Below are positions 34,251 to 43,526 of a stretch of 64,000 bases of DNA, in pieces. Position 1 is the stretch's first letter. Each line of letters starts with the position of its first letter. A program made the position numbers and the translations under genes. The DNA lies in assembly GCA_018266575.1 (NCBI GenBank), contig JAFEAE010000013.1:45450-109449 (forward strand). The letters are read 5' to 3'. This stretch comes from Bacteroidota bacterium (GTDB lineage Bacteria; Bacteroidota; Bacteroidia; Chitinophagales; Chitinophagaceae). Below the pieces are notes generated by a model, which saw only the letters and a program-made list of their open reading frames with translations, searched no databases and was not told the origin of the DNA.

Positions 34251-35414
34251 TTAATTCACTTCCAGTTCATCTTTCGACGGCAATTTCGGGAATGGAGCAT
34301 GCGGCTCTAACTGGTACCAATAGACGACAGAAGAAATATCATCCTGCAATGGCATGTATCTCCCGTCATGATGCCAGCCCAGGTCTTGAATTGTTACTTT
34401 AAGATTTTTCTCAAACCGAACCGGATCGGTAATATGCCAGCGATATAATCCGAAACGCTGTGCAATATCATAATGGCCATCGCCACGAATTACCTGCGCT
34501 AAACCTGTGTAAGGCGTACAAAACTCCGTGTATCCGGAGGTTTCAACGCCATAACTTGTTTTGCTGTGCGTATCAAAATCATAAGACCCGCAGAAATAAT
34601 CTTCTGTTCCTGTTCCGCATATTGTCGGGAACTTTGTATCATCATCCATAAAAAATTTTATTTCCCCCTCACCCCACCATCCGTTTTTATTTGAGCCATA
34701 CGCAAGGTAAGTGCCTACATATTGTCCACGCCCTTTGATATCATCAACAAGCACATAATCCTGCTTCAAAGGCAATGGATTTACCCTCCTGAATTGTGCG
34801 TGAAAATAGGCAGCATCATCCGGAACAGTCGTCAGTATATAATCAACCTGGTAATACACTACCATGTCTTCCGCATCTAAATTTTCCATCGTGATTTTAC
34901 ATTTTTTCCGGAATGGCATCGGCCAATAGCAATTGAATGCACTTCCCGGGTTTACACAAACAGCAAGCGAACGCAGCGGTGCATAACTCCCCCAGCCCAT
35001 GCAAAAGAAATCACCAACAGGCACTTCAACAGACGGAGTAGTTTCATCATCCCAATAAAAACGGAGGATGGAATAACGCCAGTTACCTGTCGGTGTCATC
35101 CAGATATGTTGCACCGATCCCGGGCCGGAAATCTCTGCAAGCGTAAATGTTGTTTTTGATTTGATAACCACACTCGGGCTCACTTTCCACCCCTGTCCTA
35201 ATTCCCGCGATGGCCCGCTACCTGTACCACTTGTAGCCATGCCGCCTTTACCTTTCTCGCCGGTAAAATTCTCCGGGCTTATAGAGCGTGTTTTTGCATC
35301 GGAGACACGATAAAGATTACTCAGGTTAACATCGATGCCGTTAAATTTTTGCTGCGCAAAGATTGACGAACATAAAAATGAAATGCAAAGAAAAGAAAGA
35401 AGATTTTTTTTCAT
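34251..35414 (-). CDS. DUF2961 protein, glycoside hydrolase family 172-like, secreted
   Basis: The 387-residue protein has a signal peptide (to about SSIFAQQ). The DUF2961 domain shows ISGPGSVQHIWMTP, RFYWDDETTPSVEVPVGDFF, FNCYWPMPFRKKCKITMEN and EIKFFMDDDTKFPTICGTGTEDYFCGSYDF. The GTGTEDYF acid residues are the catalytic site in GH172 enzymes, which cleave fructose- or arabinose-type furanosidic linkages and act as oligomers. The probable place is the periplasm or outer surface. The substrate is not predictable, and no SusCD pair is nearby. Confidence 0.9.
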   Translation of the reverse strand: MKKNLLSFLCISFLCSSIFAQQKFNGIDVNLSNLYRVSDAKTRSISPENFTGEKGKGGMATSGTGSGPSRELGQGWKVSPSVVIKSKTTFTLAEISGPGSVQHIWMTPTGNWRYSILRFYWDDETTPSVEVPVGDFFCMGWGSYAPLRSLAVCVNPGSAFNCYWPMPFRKKCKITMENLDAEDMVVYYQVDYILTTVPDDAAYFHAQFRRVNPLPLKQDYVLVDDIKGRGQYVGTYLAYGSNKNGWWGEGEIKFFMDDDTKFPTICGTGTEDYFCGSYDFDTHSKTSYGVETSGYTEFCTPYTGLAQVIRGDGHYDIAQRFGLYRWHITDPVRFEKNLKVTIQDLGWHHDGRYMPLQDDISSVVYWYQLEPHAPFPKLPSKDELEVN

Positions 35415-35442
35415 GATTAACTTGGTTGATCGTTAGAGAATT

Positions 35443-35531
35443 CAGATGTCAGTTGACAGATGCAAGATGACAGACAGTATTGAAAGATGTTGATTAAAGG
35501 CTGTCATCTTACATCTGCCAACTGTCATCTG
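35443..35531. repeat. Long imperfect inverted repeat between divergent genes
   Basis: Arms of 31 bp (35443-35473 and 35501-35531) match with three mismatches around a 27-nt loop. Each arm itself holds repeats of the word CAGATG/ATGACAG. It sits between the DUF2961 gene and the aldo/keto reductase gene, which diverge. Transcribed either way it would form a long hairpin. Confidence 0.7.
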
Positions 35532-35594
35532 TGTTACTATCGTAATTTTGTAATCCGTTCACATGAAATTATCACAATTCAATTTCATTAAAAA

Positions 35595-36491
35595 ATGAAA
35601 TATAAACAACTTGGCAAATCATTGTTGCAAATAAGCCAGATTGGATTTGGATGCATGTCGCTCGTTGCAGGTTCATCTGAAAATGAAAAGATCATTCATC
35701 ATGCCATTGAATCAGGGATAAATTTTTTTGATACGGCAGATCTATACGATAAGGGAATGAATGAAGAAATGATTGGGAGAATACTCAAACCCAGGCGCAA
35801 AGAAATAATCATTGCAACAAAAGTGGGGAATCAATGGCGGAGCGACGGAAGCGGATGGAACTGGAACCCACGAAAAGAATACATTTTAAAAGCTGTGGAA
35901 GAAAGCCTGAAAAGATTGCAGACAGATTATATTGATTTGTACCAATTGCACGGCGGCACTATTGAAGACCCCGTTGAAGAAACTATTGATGCATTTGAAA
36001 CCTTGCAGCTCCAGGGGAAGATCAGGTATTACGGAATTTCATCGATCCGCCCCAATGTGATCCGTAAATATATCCGGCTATCCAATATCGTTAGTGCAAT
36101 GATGCAATACAGCCTGCTTGACCGGCGCCCGGAAGAAAATTGTTTATCGCTGTTAAAAGAAAATAATATCGGCGTATTGGCAAGAGGCACTGTTGCCAAA
36201 GGATTGTTGGTTAATAAACCGGCAGCGCCATTTCTGAATTATGGGGAAGCTGAAGTAAAAAAAGCTGCCGAAACCATAACAGCATTTTCTTCGGATAACC
36301 GCAATAATGCACAAACTGCTTTGCAATTTGTTTTAAATAATTCCGCAATCACAAGTGCAGTGGCAGGAATACGGACAATAAAACAATTGGAAGAAATTGA
36401 AAGCACTTGTGAAACACCAGCTCTTTCCGATACTGAAATGAATGTATTACGGCAATGTATAACCGTAAATTACTACGATCAACACAGATAA
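35595..36491 (+). CDS. Aldo/keto reductase
   Basis: The 298-residue protein has the (beta/alpha)8 AKR pattern. It has IGFGCMSLVAG, then GINFFDTADLYDKGMNEEMIGRIL (catalytic Asp-Tyr), KVGNQWRSDGSGWNW (Lys), and DYIDLYQLHGG with the active-site His. It reduces carbonyls with NADPH in the cytosol. It resembles the YghZ/Gcy-like family of oxidoreductases acting on sugars and aldehydes; the substrate is unknown. A DinB gene follows after 10 bp, so the two are likely co-transcribed. Confidence 0.92.
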   Translation: MKYKQLGKSLLQISQIGFGCMSLVAGSSENEKIIHHAIESGINFFDTADLYDKGMNEEMIGRILKPRRKEIIIATKVGNQWRSDGSGWNWNPRKEYILKAVEESLKRLQTDYIDLYQLHGGTIEDPVEETIDAFETLQLQGKIRYYGISSIRPNVIRKYIRLSNIVSAMMQYSLLDRRPEENCLSLLKENNIGVLARGTVAKGLLVNKPAAPFLNYGEAEVKKAAETITAFSSDNRNNAQTALQFVLNNSAITSAVAGIRTIKQLEEIESTCETPALSDTEMNVLRQCITVNYYDQHR

Positions 36492-36501
36492 AATAACAAT
36501 T

Positions 36502-37005
36502 ATGCCAGCAACCCCTGAAGTTTGGTTAAGAGGACCGGTTGAAGGAATACCGGCATTATTGCAACCGGCAGCCCATGCTATTTTACAGGCAAGGGAAGAG
36601 ATCAATTCTTTTATGAATGGTTTTCCTGATGCGCTATTATGGGAAAAGCCGGCAGGCATGGCATCTGCCGGGTTTCACCTGCAACATCTTGCCGGTGTGT
36701 TAGACCGGTTATTCACCTATGCAAGAGGCGGCCAGCTTTCTGCCGATCAATTAAAACACCTTGCTTCAGAAGGGAAAATGGAAGAAGGAATTACAACTAT
36801 TCAACTCGTGGAGCAATTCAATAAGCAAGCAGATATTGCAATTGCCCAATTGAAAAATACAAACGAAGCAACGCTTACAGAGCAACGATTGGTTGGGCGC
36901 AAACAAATTCCTTCAACAGTTATCGGGTTATTGTTTCATGCTGCAGAACACACGCAACGGCATACCGGGCAATTATTGGTCACTGCAAAAGTTGTTGCCC
37001 AATAG
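36502..37005 (+). CDS. DinB family protein (putative metal-dependent transferase)
   Basis: The 167-residue protein is a four-helix DinB/YfiT-like bundle. Candidate metal ligands are His in AGFHLQHLAGVLDRLFTYA and the HAAEHTQRHTGQLL motif near the end. This superfamily includes bacillithiol, mycothiol and glutathione S-transferases. A bacillithiol-linked detoxification role would fit the neighbouring reductase, but this is inference. Confidence 0.85.
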   Translation: MPATPEVWLRGPVEGIPALLQPAAHAILQAREEINSFMNGFPDALLWEKPAGMASAGFHLQHLAGVLDRLFTYARGGQLSADQLKHLASEGKMEEGITTIQLVEQFNKQADIAIAQLKNTNEATLTEQRLVGRKQIPSTVIGLLFHAAEHTQRHTGQLLVTAKVVAQ

Positions 37006-37039
37006 TGAAATTTTTCCCGGGAATAGCTGTAAAAAATTA

Positions 37040-37058
37040 TACAGAATAAAATTCTGTA
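37040..37058. other. Small hairpin downstream of dinB
   Basis: An 8-bp stem tacagaat/attctgta with loop aaa is followed by an A+T-rich tract. It may work as a weak terminator. Confidence 0.4.
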
Positions 37059-37088
37059 AAAATTATTTTTTCCGTATTAAATTCTAAA

Positions 37089-37106
37089 TTTAGTATATTT
37101 ACTAAA
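37089..37106. promoter_or_regulatory. Palindrome TTTAGTA-TATT-TACTAAA upstream of the Lrp-type regulator
   Basis: A perfect palindrome with 7-bp arms ends 9 bp before the regulator's start codon. The core TAG...CTA around an A/T centre is close to the general Lrp/AsnC operator style, which suggests autoregulation. Confidence 0.5.
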
Positions 37107-37115
37107 ATAATATTT

Positions 37116-37583
37116 ATGAATGTGCAGTTAGATAAAACAGACTTACTGATACTGGACCGCATGCAATCCAATGCACGCATTTCTAATATCGATCTTGCAC
37201 GTGAACTGAAAATGGCACCTTCGGCAGTATTGGAACGAGTGAAAAAGCTGGAGCAGAAAAAAGTAATTACCAATTATACCACCGCTATTAATCCATCAGC
37301 TGTAGATCAAAAATTGCTTGCATTCATTTTTATAAAGGCTACTGATGGTTTGGGAAGAAGCCAGGCAGGGGTTGCTTTGAGCAAAATTCCTGAAGTACAG
37401 GAAGTGCACCATATTGCCGGGGAAGATTGTTACCTGGTAAAAGTGCGCACAAACGATTCAGCTTCACTAATGGCTCTTATGCGGGACAAGTTTGGCAAGA
37501 TACCCAATATGCTGTCGACACGCACAACGATTGTTCTTGAAACGGTGAAGGAGGAACAAAAATTAGTGATACCAAAAAAATAA
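37116..37583 (+). CDS. Lrp/AsnC family transcriptional regulator
   Basis: The 155-residue protein has the N-terminal HTH DKTDLLILDRMQSNARISNIDLARELKMAPSAVLERVKKLEQKKVI. It also has a C-terminal RAM domain (LAFIFIKATDGLGRSQ, VQEVHHIAGEDCYLVKVR) that senses amino acids. It lies 3 bp before a DMT-type permease, so it probably controls an amino-acid exporter and itself. Confidence 0.93.
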   Translation: MNVQLDKTDLLILDRMQSNARISNIDLARELKMAPSAVLERVKKLEQKKVITNYTTAINPSAVDQKLLAFIFIKATDGLGRSQAGVALSKIPEVQEVHHIAGEDCYLVKVRTNDSASLMALMRDKFGKIPNMLSTRTTIVLETVKEEQKLVIPKK

Positions 37584-37586
37584 CCT

Positions 37587-38549
37587 ATGCCACTCTCCAA
37601 TGAAAAAAAAGCATCCACTGCAATGGTGGTTGTTGCTTTTACAATTCTATATATCGTGTGGGGCTCCACGTATTTTTTTATCCGTGTTGCTATTCAACAT
37701 ATACCGGCATTCTTAATGGCGAGTATGCGTTATATCATTGCAGGTTCGATAATGTTATTATGGTGCACAGCTAATGGCGAGAAAGTTTTTGTATGGAAAG
37801 ATATCAAGCCTTCCATTGTAAGCGGTTTATTATTGTTGTTTATTGGTAACGGGGCTATTGTTTGGGTTGAACAATATTTGCCGAGTTCATTTGTTGCGGT
37901 ATTAACTGCGGCAGCGCCAATATGGTTTGTGGTGTTGGATAAACGCAATTGGGAAGTGAATTTTAAAAGCAAAGAAACCGTCATCGGTTTGATCATTGGA
38001 TTTATCGGGGTGATATTATTATTCAGCGAAAATGCATCGCATGTGATTTCTTCATCGGGAAATAAATCAGAGATCGTTGCATTGATCGTATTAATTATCG
38101 GTTCTGTTTCATGGTCTGCCGGTTCGTTGTATTCAAAATATAATTCAACCGGCCCATCAACATCTGTTAACTCTGCATGGCAAATGCTTGCTGCCGGATT
38201 TACGTTTATACCTTGCAGTTATATCAATCACGAATGGAATGATTTTCATTGGTCGCAGATTGCGGCAAGTTCGTGGTTTGCCGTAGCATACCTGGTGACG
38301 ATGGGTTCACTCGCAGGTTACAGCGCTTTTATATGGTTGTTGAAAGTAAGGCCTGCAACACAGGTGAGCACTCATGCGTATGTAAACCCGTTAGTAGCGG
38401 TTTTACTCGGAGTATTTTTTGCCGGGGAGAAAATGACGGCGATACAATTTATCGGGCTTGCGATTATATTAACGAGTGTGCTTTTGGTAAACCTTGCAAA
38501 ATACCGCAAGCAAAGTATACATGTGTCAACAAGAGCGAAAGCTGCTTGA
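37587..38549 (+). CDS. EamA/DMT family permease (probable amino-acid or metabolite exporter)
   Basis: The 320-residue protein has ten transmembrane helices in two EamA halves: FTILYIVWGSTYFFIRVAIQHIPAFLMASMRY in the first, WSAGSLYSKYNSTGP leading into the second. It matches the YdcZ/RhaT/PecM-type branch (YedA-like). With the Lrp regulator immediately before it, export of an amino acid is the most likely role. Confidence 0.9.
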   Translation: MPLSNEKKASTAMVVVAFTILYIVWGSTYFFIRVAIQHIPAFLMASMRYIIAGSIMLLWCTANGEKVFVWKDIKPSIVSGLLLLFIGNGAIVWVEQYLPSSFVAVLTAAAPIWFVVLDKRNWEVNFKSKETVIGLIIGFIGVILLFSENASHVISSSGNKSEIVALIVLIIGSVSWSAGSLYSKYNSTGPSTSVNSAWQMLAAGFTFIPCSYINHEWNDFHWSQIAASSWFAVAYLVTMGSLAGYSAFIWLLKVRPATQVSTHAYVNPLVAVLLGVFFAGEKMTAIQFIGLAIILTSVLLVNLAKYRKQSIHVSTRAKAA

Positions 38550-38574
38550 TCAATTTACATACGCTGTTGCTGAG

Positions 38575-38611
38575 AGGAATGGCATGCTATTTAGGTATGC
38601 CATTCCTTTTT
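38575..38611 (+). terminator. Rho-independent terminator after the EamA gene
   Basis: A perfect 11-bp stem AGGAATGGCAT/ATGCCATTCCT with an 11-nt loop ends in T5. Confidence 0.85.
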
Positions 38612-38736
38612 ATTCAAGTGATGAATATTTTAAATCACAGGTTTCTTTACCGCAACGAAGCAAAGACTAAAGAAATTTTCCTGTAACTGGTTATGAACCT
38701 TTCTATCGTTACTGATACGAAAATTAAATAACAGTA

Positions 38737-39168
38737 TTAATTTTTTTCGAAAGTCAGATAATCCGTTTCTGTATTTCCGCCGCTAACATGCTGCAGCCGG
38801 ATCTTTAAAGATGTTAGTTCAATTACATGCCAATCTTCGCTTATTGCTGCGAAAAGATCAGGGTTTGCAAAAGATAAAATCAGTTTTACTTTTGAGTCAT
38901 CATTTCCCGAAATCCATGTTCCGGTGATATCAGGTCCTGTTTTGGTTGCTGTAATCACATTACTGTTTCCAAACGTGAAAGTATAGCCGCTAAAGTTAAT
39001 TGTCTTTTCACTGCCTGAATCGAAATAATAGGTAACACGCCATGTTCCTGAGCTGGCAGTTGTTGTTACATTGTTTGATGTGATGTTTGAAGAAGGTGAA
39101 TCATTTTTTTTGCAGGCGCTGAAAAGAAATAAGAAAGCTGCGCATAAACATAATGCGGTGTTTTTCAT
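38737..39168 (-). CDS. Small lipocalin-like lipoprotein
   Basis: From Met at 39168 (MKNTALCLCAAFLFLFSACKK) the 143-residue protein has a lipobox with Cys19. A Ser/Thr linker is followed by a beta-rich domain: SGTWRVTYYFDSGSEKTINFSGYTFTFGNSNVITATK, then TGTWISGNDDSKVKLILSF. This fits lipocalin-like lipoproteins common in Bacteroidota. The ligand is unknown. A frame extending to 39285 adds an unrelated hydrophobic leader. Confidence 0.8.
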   Translation of the reverse strand: MKNTALCLCAAFLFLFSACKKNDSPSSNITSNNVTTTASSGTWRVTYYFDSGSEKTINFSGYTFTFGNSNVITATKTGPDITGTWISGNDDSKVKLILSFANPDLFAAISEDWHVIELTSLKIRLQHVSGGNTETDYLTFEKN

Positions 39169-39271
39169 AAAAGTCATTTTATAAGTTAGGTAGTTAGCTA
39201 TTGACAAGATTAATACGAAAAAACAAAATGAAAGGTTGGCTGAGAAGATTTGAGATAAGCCTGCTATTAAA

Positions 39272-39345
39272 TTTTGAAAATTCATTCACAGCCTAAAGCT
39301 TCATAGTAGCACTACCGATGAACGAAATGCGACGCAACAATGTTC
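39272..39345. repeat. Dispersed repeat, second copy of the right part of the MITE-like element
   Basis: Over 74 bp it matches 32041-32113 at roughly 85-90 percent by eye. It shares the blocks TTTTGAAAATTCAT, CTAAAGCTTCATAGTAGCA, CGATGAACG and GCGACGCAAC. It is not flanked by the opposite terminal repeat, so it is a half element. Confidence 0.7.
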
Positions 39346-39497
39346 AACCGGAGTTGCGATGCTGGTACCAAAATAGTCATCAGTCATCGGTTATCAGACG
39401 GCAGTAGTGGCTTATAATATATAGATCGCTAACAATTTTTTAGTTATTATTTTCATGAATTCTTAACCGACGACTGTCAGCCGTTGATTGACCATTG

Positions 39498-40613
39498 TTA
39501 CGCTGTTTTCCTGTAATTCAAAATTGCCCAGGTATTTAGTACAAGGCCGATGATGGTGATTGCGATTAGATGATTGCTGATATCGCTGAAACCGCTTCCT
39601 TTTAGTACAACGGTGCGCATAATCTTAATGAAATGGCTTGGCGGAAATGTTTGTACAATTGCCTGCGCCCACGCCGGCATACTGTCAACAGAACTGAACA
39701 CGCCGCTCATCATGTTGAAAATATTAATAAAGAAAAATGAAAGCGACATTGCCTGCTGCTGTGTTGCGGAATAAGTGGAGATGAGCAAACCAAGGCCAAG
39801 CATCGCAAAAAGATAAACAACGAGTGAACCATATAATACAATGAGGCTGCCGACAGGAACAACATGATAAATAATCCGCCCCAGTACTAAGCCGAGCGAA
39901 AAAAGAATGATGCCAAGCACTAAAAACGGAATGAGTTTTCCAATAATGAAAATATGCTTTTTGATAGGCGTGACATTGATCTGTTCGATAGTCCCGTTTT
40001 CTTTTTCCTGCACGATATTGAATGCAGATTGCATAGCCGACATTGCTGTAACAAGTGTTACAAGAATGGCAGGCACCATATACAAATTATAATTCAGGAA
40101 TGGATTATACCAGTTGGATGATGCAACGGAAATCTGCGGCGCATCTACAGTCGCATCATGCGTCCATTCAATACGGATCTCGTCATCAAAATCTTTTACA
40201 ATGCCCGAAAGATAACTTCCACCGAGGTTGGCTTTTGTTCCTTCAATTGCATTTATGGCAACAAATAATTTCCCTGAATTTTCGCGGGCTAAATTTCTCT
40301 CGAAGTTTACGGGTATCTGTAACGCAAGGTCTGCTTTATCCTGCTCCACCATTTTCAATGCCTCTTTGTATGAAGAGACATAACCGGCGAGTTTAAAACT
40401 TCCACCGGCTGTAATTTTATTAATGAGGCGTTGTGAATATGATGAATGATCATTATCCACTACCACAATAGAAACATTTTTCACAGAAAAATCTGCAGCA
40501 AGCGGCATAATGATCAATTGTATCGCAGGCGCAATGATCAACATGCCAAGCAGTGATTTTCTGCGCAGCAATTGCCGGAATTCTTTTTCCAGTAAAAAAA
40601 ATAATGTTCTCAT
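39498..40613 (-). CDS. ABC-2 type permease (YbhR/YbhS-like), second permease
   Basis: The 371-residue protein has one N-terminal helix (LLGMLIIAPAIQLIIMPLA), a large periplasmic domain and five C-terminal helices. The pattern ends with SFFFINIFNMMSGVFSSVDSMPAWAQAIVQTFPPSHFIKIMRTVVLKG, typical of the YhhJ/YbhS branch. It overlaps the upstream permease by 4 bp. It forms the membrane part of the drug-efflux transporter together with the next gene. Confidence 0.9.
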   Translation of the reverse strand: MRTLFFLLEKEFRQLLRRKSLLGMLIIAPAIQLIIMPLAADFSVKNVSIVVVDNDHSSYSQRLINKITAGGSFKLAGYVSSYKEALKMVEQDKADLALQIPVNFERNLARENSGKLFVAINAIEGTKANLGGSYLSGIVKDFDDEIRIEWTHDATVDAPQISVASSNWYNPFLNYNLYMVPAILVTLVTAMSAMQSAFNIVQEKENGTIEQINVTPIKKHIFIIGKLIPFLVLGIILFSLGLVLGRIIYHVVPVGSLIVLYGSLVVYLFAMLGLGLLISTYSATQQQAMSLSFFFINIFNMMSGVFSSVDSMPAWAQAIVQTFPPSHFIKIMRTVVLKGSGFSDISNHLIAITIIGLVLNTWAILNYRKTA

Positions 40614-41719
40614 TGCAACCTGATTTTAAATTTCCGCAGGCTTATGGTAAACAACAATACACACATGGCCGCAAGTATCAACGTTTCTTTCCATACTGCC
40701 TCAAACCCAAGCCCTTTCAGCATTACACGCTTTACAATTATAAAATACCACCGCGAAGGCACTAAGTTCGCCAGCACCTGCATGGGTATCGGCATGTTTT
40801 CGATCGGGAATAAAAAACCGGTGAGCAACATTGTCGGCAACATCATTCCCATCAATGACGCTGTCATTGCCGATTCCTGCGTTTGCGCATTAATGGATAA
40901 CAGCAAGCCAACAGCAAGCGATGTAAGAATAAAAAGCATGCTGCAAAACGTGAGCAGCAATACGCTTCCTTTTACCTGCAGATCCAAGAACACGGAACTT
41001 AAAATAAGAATGATAAAAAGATTAACTACGGAAATGATCAGGTTTGGCGCCAACTTTGAAATGATAATATAAATCGGCCTGAATGGCGATACCAATAATA
41101 TTTCCATCGTTCCCAATTCTTTTTCTTTTACAATAGCAACAGAAGTCATCATGGTACAAACCAACATGAATACCAGCGCCATTACACCCGGAACAAAATT
41201 CGGTGCGCCTCGCAATTCAGGGTTGTAGAGCATTTGTACTTCCGGGGTTATCTGAAGCGGTTGTACATTACCGTTATTAAGGCTGGAATTGTAATCGTTG
41301 ATAATATTGGTAACATAATTTGTTACCGTTGTTGCCAGGTTGGGGTCAGAGGCATCAGCGATAACCTGGATCGTTGCCTTATTGGTATGTTGCAGGTTGT
41401 TCCCGAAATTCGGTGGAAAGATCACTGCCATTTTTATATCGCCTTTTTTAAAAGCGGCTTCCAGTTGTTGTGCACTCTGCAAGCTTTGTTGGATATTAAA
41501 ATATTTACTCGACCCGATTTTCGCGATGATCTGCTGCGTCGTTGCATCCTTTGAATAATCCGCCACCACAATTTTGCTATCCTTCACTTCATTGCTCAAT
41601 GCAAAACCAAACAGCACAATTTGCGCAATCGGCAAACCGAAAAGCATCAGCAGCGTTTTCCTGTCGCGGAATACGTGCAGGAATTCTTTTTTTATGAAGG
41701 TGAGTAATTGGGAATGCAT
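40610..41719 (-). CDS. ABC-2 type permease (YbhR/YbhS-like), first permease
   Basis: The 369-residue protein has the same topology as its neighbour. It begins KKEFLHVFRDRKTLLMLFGLPIAQIVLFGFALSNEVKD and contains EKELGTMEILLVSPFRP and GFLFPIENMPIPMQVLANLVPSRWYFIIVKRVMLKG. The two permeases are distant paralogues and likely form a heterodimer. A 144-bp gap separates it from the upstream ATPase gene. Confidence 0.9.
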   Translation of the reverse strand: MHSQLLTFIKKEFLHVFRDRKTLLMLFGLPIAQIVLFGFALSNEVKDSKIVVADYSKDATTQQIIAKIGSSKYFNIQQSLQSAQQLEAAFKKGDIKMAVIFPPNFGNNLQHTNKATIQVIADASDPNLATTVTNYVTNIINDYNSSLNNGNVQPLQITPEVQMLYNPELRGAPNFVPGVMALVFMLVCTMMTSVAIVKEKELGTMEILLVSPFRPIYIIISKLAPNLIISVVNLFIILILSSVFLDLQVKGSVLLLTFCSMLFILTSLAVGLLLSINAQTQESAMTASLMGMMLPTMLLTGFLFPIENMPIPMQVLANLVPSRWYFIIVKRVMLKGLGFEAVWKETLILAAMCVLLFTISLRKFKIRLQ

Positions 41720-41863
41720 GAGAAGGTTAAAGGTTTAGAGTTGAAGGTTCTTAGGTTTATCTTTTATTATTGATTTTATTTTCATGATAATTTATTATTT
41801 GTTTTGTGCTGATTTTTCTGATTTTTATATCCTCTGTACTTCTCACTTTTCACTTTTTACTTA

Positions 41864-42604
41864 CTAATTGTCGCTTCGTTTCGCCTTTCTTGCCAGTTGG
41901 TAAAACACATCTTCCATATTGTCCGCATTGAATTGTTTCTTCAAATTCACAGGGCTGTCGAGTGCTGCAATTACTCCATCTACCATAATAGAAACGCGAT
42001 TGCAATATTCCGCTTCGTCCATATAGTGTGTAGTTACAAAAACCGTCACACCTTTATCTGCAGCATGATAAATCAAATCCCAGAATTGCCTGCGTGTGAC
42101 AGGATCAACGCCACCGGTAGGTTCATCTAAAAAAACAATATCCGGTGCATGAACGATCGAAACAGAAAATGCAAGTTTTTGTTTCCACCCCAGTGGCAAT
42201 GCGCTCACTAATGTTTTCGCTTCATTTTGTAATCCGAGTTCGTTCAATAATTCCTGAGTTTTTGTTCTGATGTTTTTGGTCTTCATTCCATAAATGCCTG
42301 CATAGAAACGAATGTTCTCACTCACTGTCAAATCATCATACAAAGAAAATTTCTGGCTCATATAGCCAATGTTCATTTTAATTTTCTCCGTTTGTGTGAA
42401 TACATCAAACCCTGCCACAGAAGCTTTGCCGGACGTAGGTTTCAGCAAACCGCACAACATGCGCATAGCAGTTGTTTTACCAGCTCCGTTCGCACCGAGA
42501 AATCCAAATATCTCTCCTTTATCTACGTCAAAACTCAATTCGTTGCAGGCAACAAAATCGCCGAAACGTTTGGTGAGTTTTTCTGTTTGTATAACTTTCT
42601 CCAT
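41864..42604 (-). CDS. ABC transporter ATPase, YbhF C-terminal-half type
   Basis: The 246-residue ATPase has Walker A GANGAGKTTAM and Walker B IVFLDEPTGGVDP. Its H-loop is VTTHYMDEAEYCNR. The signature is LPLGWKQKLAFS instead of LSGGQ, which is what the second ATPase half of YbhF/RbbA-type fusions carries. With the next gene it makes a split YbhF. The two start and stop sites are separated by one base. Confidence 0.92.
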   Translation of the reverse strand: MEKVIQTEKLTKRFGDFVACNELSFDVDKGEIFGFLGANGAGKTTAMRMLCGLLKPTSGKASVAGFDVFTQTEKIKMNIGYMSQKFSLYDDLTVSENIRFYAGIYGMKTKNIRTKTQELLNELGLQNEAKTLVSALPLGWKQKLAFSVSIVHAPDIVFLDEPTGGVDPVTRRQFWDLIYHAADKGVTVFVTTHYMDEAEYCNRVSIMVDGVIAALDSPVNLKKQFNADNMEDVFYQLARKAKRSDN

Positions 42605-42605
42605 T

Positions 42606-43520
42606 TTAATTTTTCAACAGTTCAATAAAACAATCTTCAATTCCCGGCGTAATTGATTCAATGCTTACATCATTATGTCCTTTGTCTTTTAAATAATTAA
42701 GCACGCCTTCTTCATTTGATTTGAAAGTAGTGTGCAACGCATCCCCAAATGCAAAACAGGTTTCCGTTCCTGCATATTCTCTTACATCCTGCAACAGTTT
42801 AAATGCATTTGAAGATTTTATTGCAAATAATTTTTCGGGATAAGATTGAACAATTTTCACCGGCGTGTCAATCGATAAAATTTTCCCTTTCTGTATCAGC
42901 GCAATCCTATCACACAAATTCGCTTCATCCATATACGGTGTTGAAACAAGAATGGTAATTCCCTGTGCTTTTAACCGTTTCAACATTTCCCAGAATTCTT
43001 TTCGCGAAACCACATCAACACCAGTTGTAGGTTCATCCAAAAACAATACATCCGGTTTATGAATAAGCGCACAACACAATGCCAGCTTCTGTTTCATGCC
43101 ACCAGATAATTTTCCTGCGCGGCGATCTTTGAATGGCTCTATCTGGATATAAATGTCTTTTATCAGGTCGTAATTTTCTTCGATTGTTGTTCCGAAAACG
43201 GTTGCAAAAAAATTCAGGTTTTCTTCAATCGTCAGGTCCTGATAAAGGCTAAATTTTCCCGGCATATAACCCACACAATTCCTGATCTTTTTATAATCCT
43301 TCACAACATCGAGCCCGTTCACACTCGCAATGCCCTGATCTGCCAAGAGCAGGGTTGTGAGTATTCGAAAAAGTGTGGTCTTTCCCGCTCCATCCGGCCC
43401 GATCAATCCAAACAATTCCCCGCTCTCTACTTTAAAAGAAATATTTTCTACAGCAACGAGCGTTCCTTTATTGTAGGTTTTTTTAATATTATTTAATATG
43501 ATCGAATGATCGTGCTGCAT
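42606..43520 (-). CDS. ABC transporter ATPase, YbhF N-terminal-half type
   Basis: The 304-residue ATPase has Walker A GPDGAGKTTLF, a canonical signature LSGGMKQKLALCCALIHKP, Walker B VLFLDEPTTGVD and H-loop VSTPYMDEANLCDR. The switch histidine is replaced by Pro (TPY), a feature of the N-terminal half in YbhF-like proteins. A C-terminal domain of about 80 residues follows. Presumably it pairs with the 41864 ATPase to give one regular and one degenerate ATP site. Confidence 0.92.
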   Translation of the reverse strand: MQHDHSIILNNIKKTYNKGTLVAVENISFKVESGELFGLIGPDGAGKTTLFRILTTLLLADQGIASVNGLDVVKDYKKIRNCVGYMPGKFSLYQDLTIEENLNFFATVFGTTIEENYDLIKDIYIQIEPFKDRRAGKLSGGMKQKLALCCALIHKPDVLFLDEPTTGVDVVSRKEFWEMLKRLKAQGITILVSTPYMDEANLCDRIALIQKGKILSIDTPVKIVQSYPEKLFAIKSSNAFKLLQDVREYAGTETCFAFGDALHTTFKSNEEGVLNYLKDKGHNDVSIESITPGIEDCFIELLKN

Positions 43521-43526
43521 TACGAA

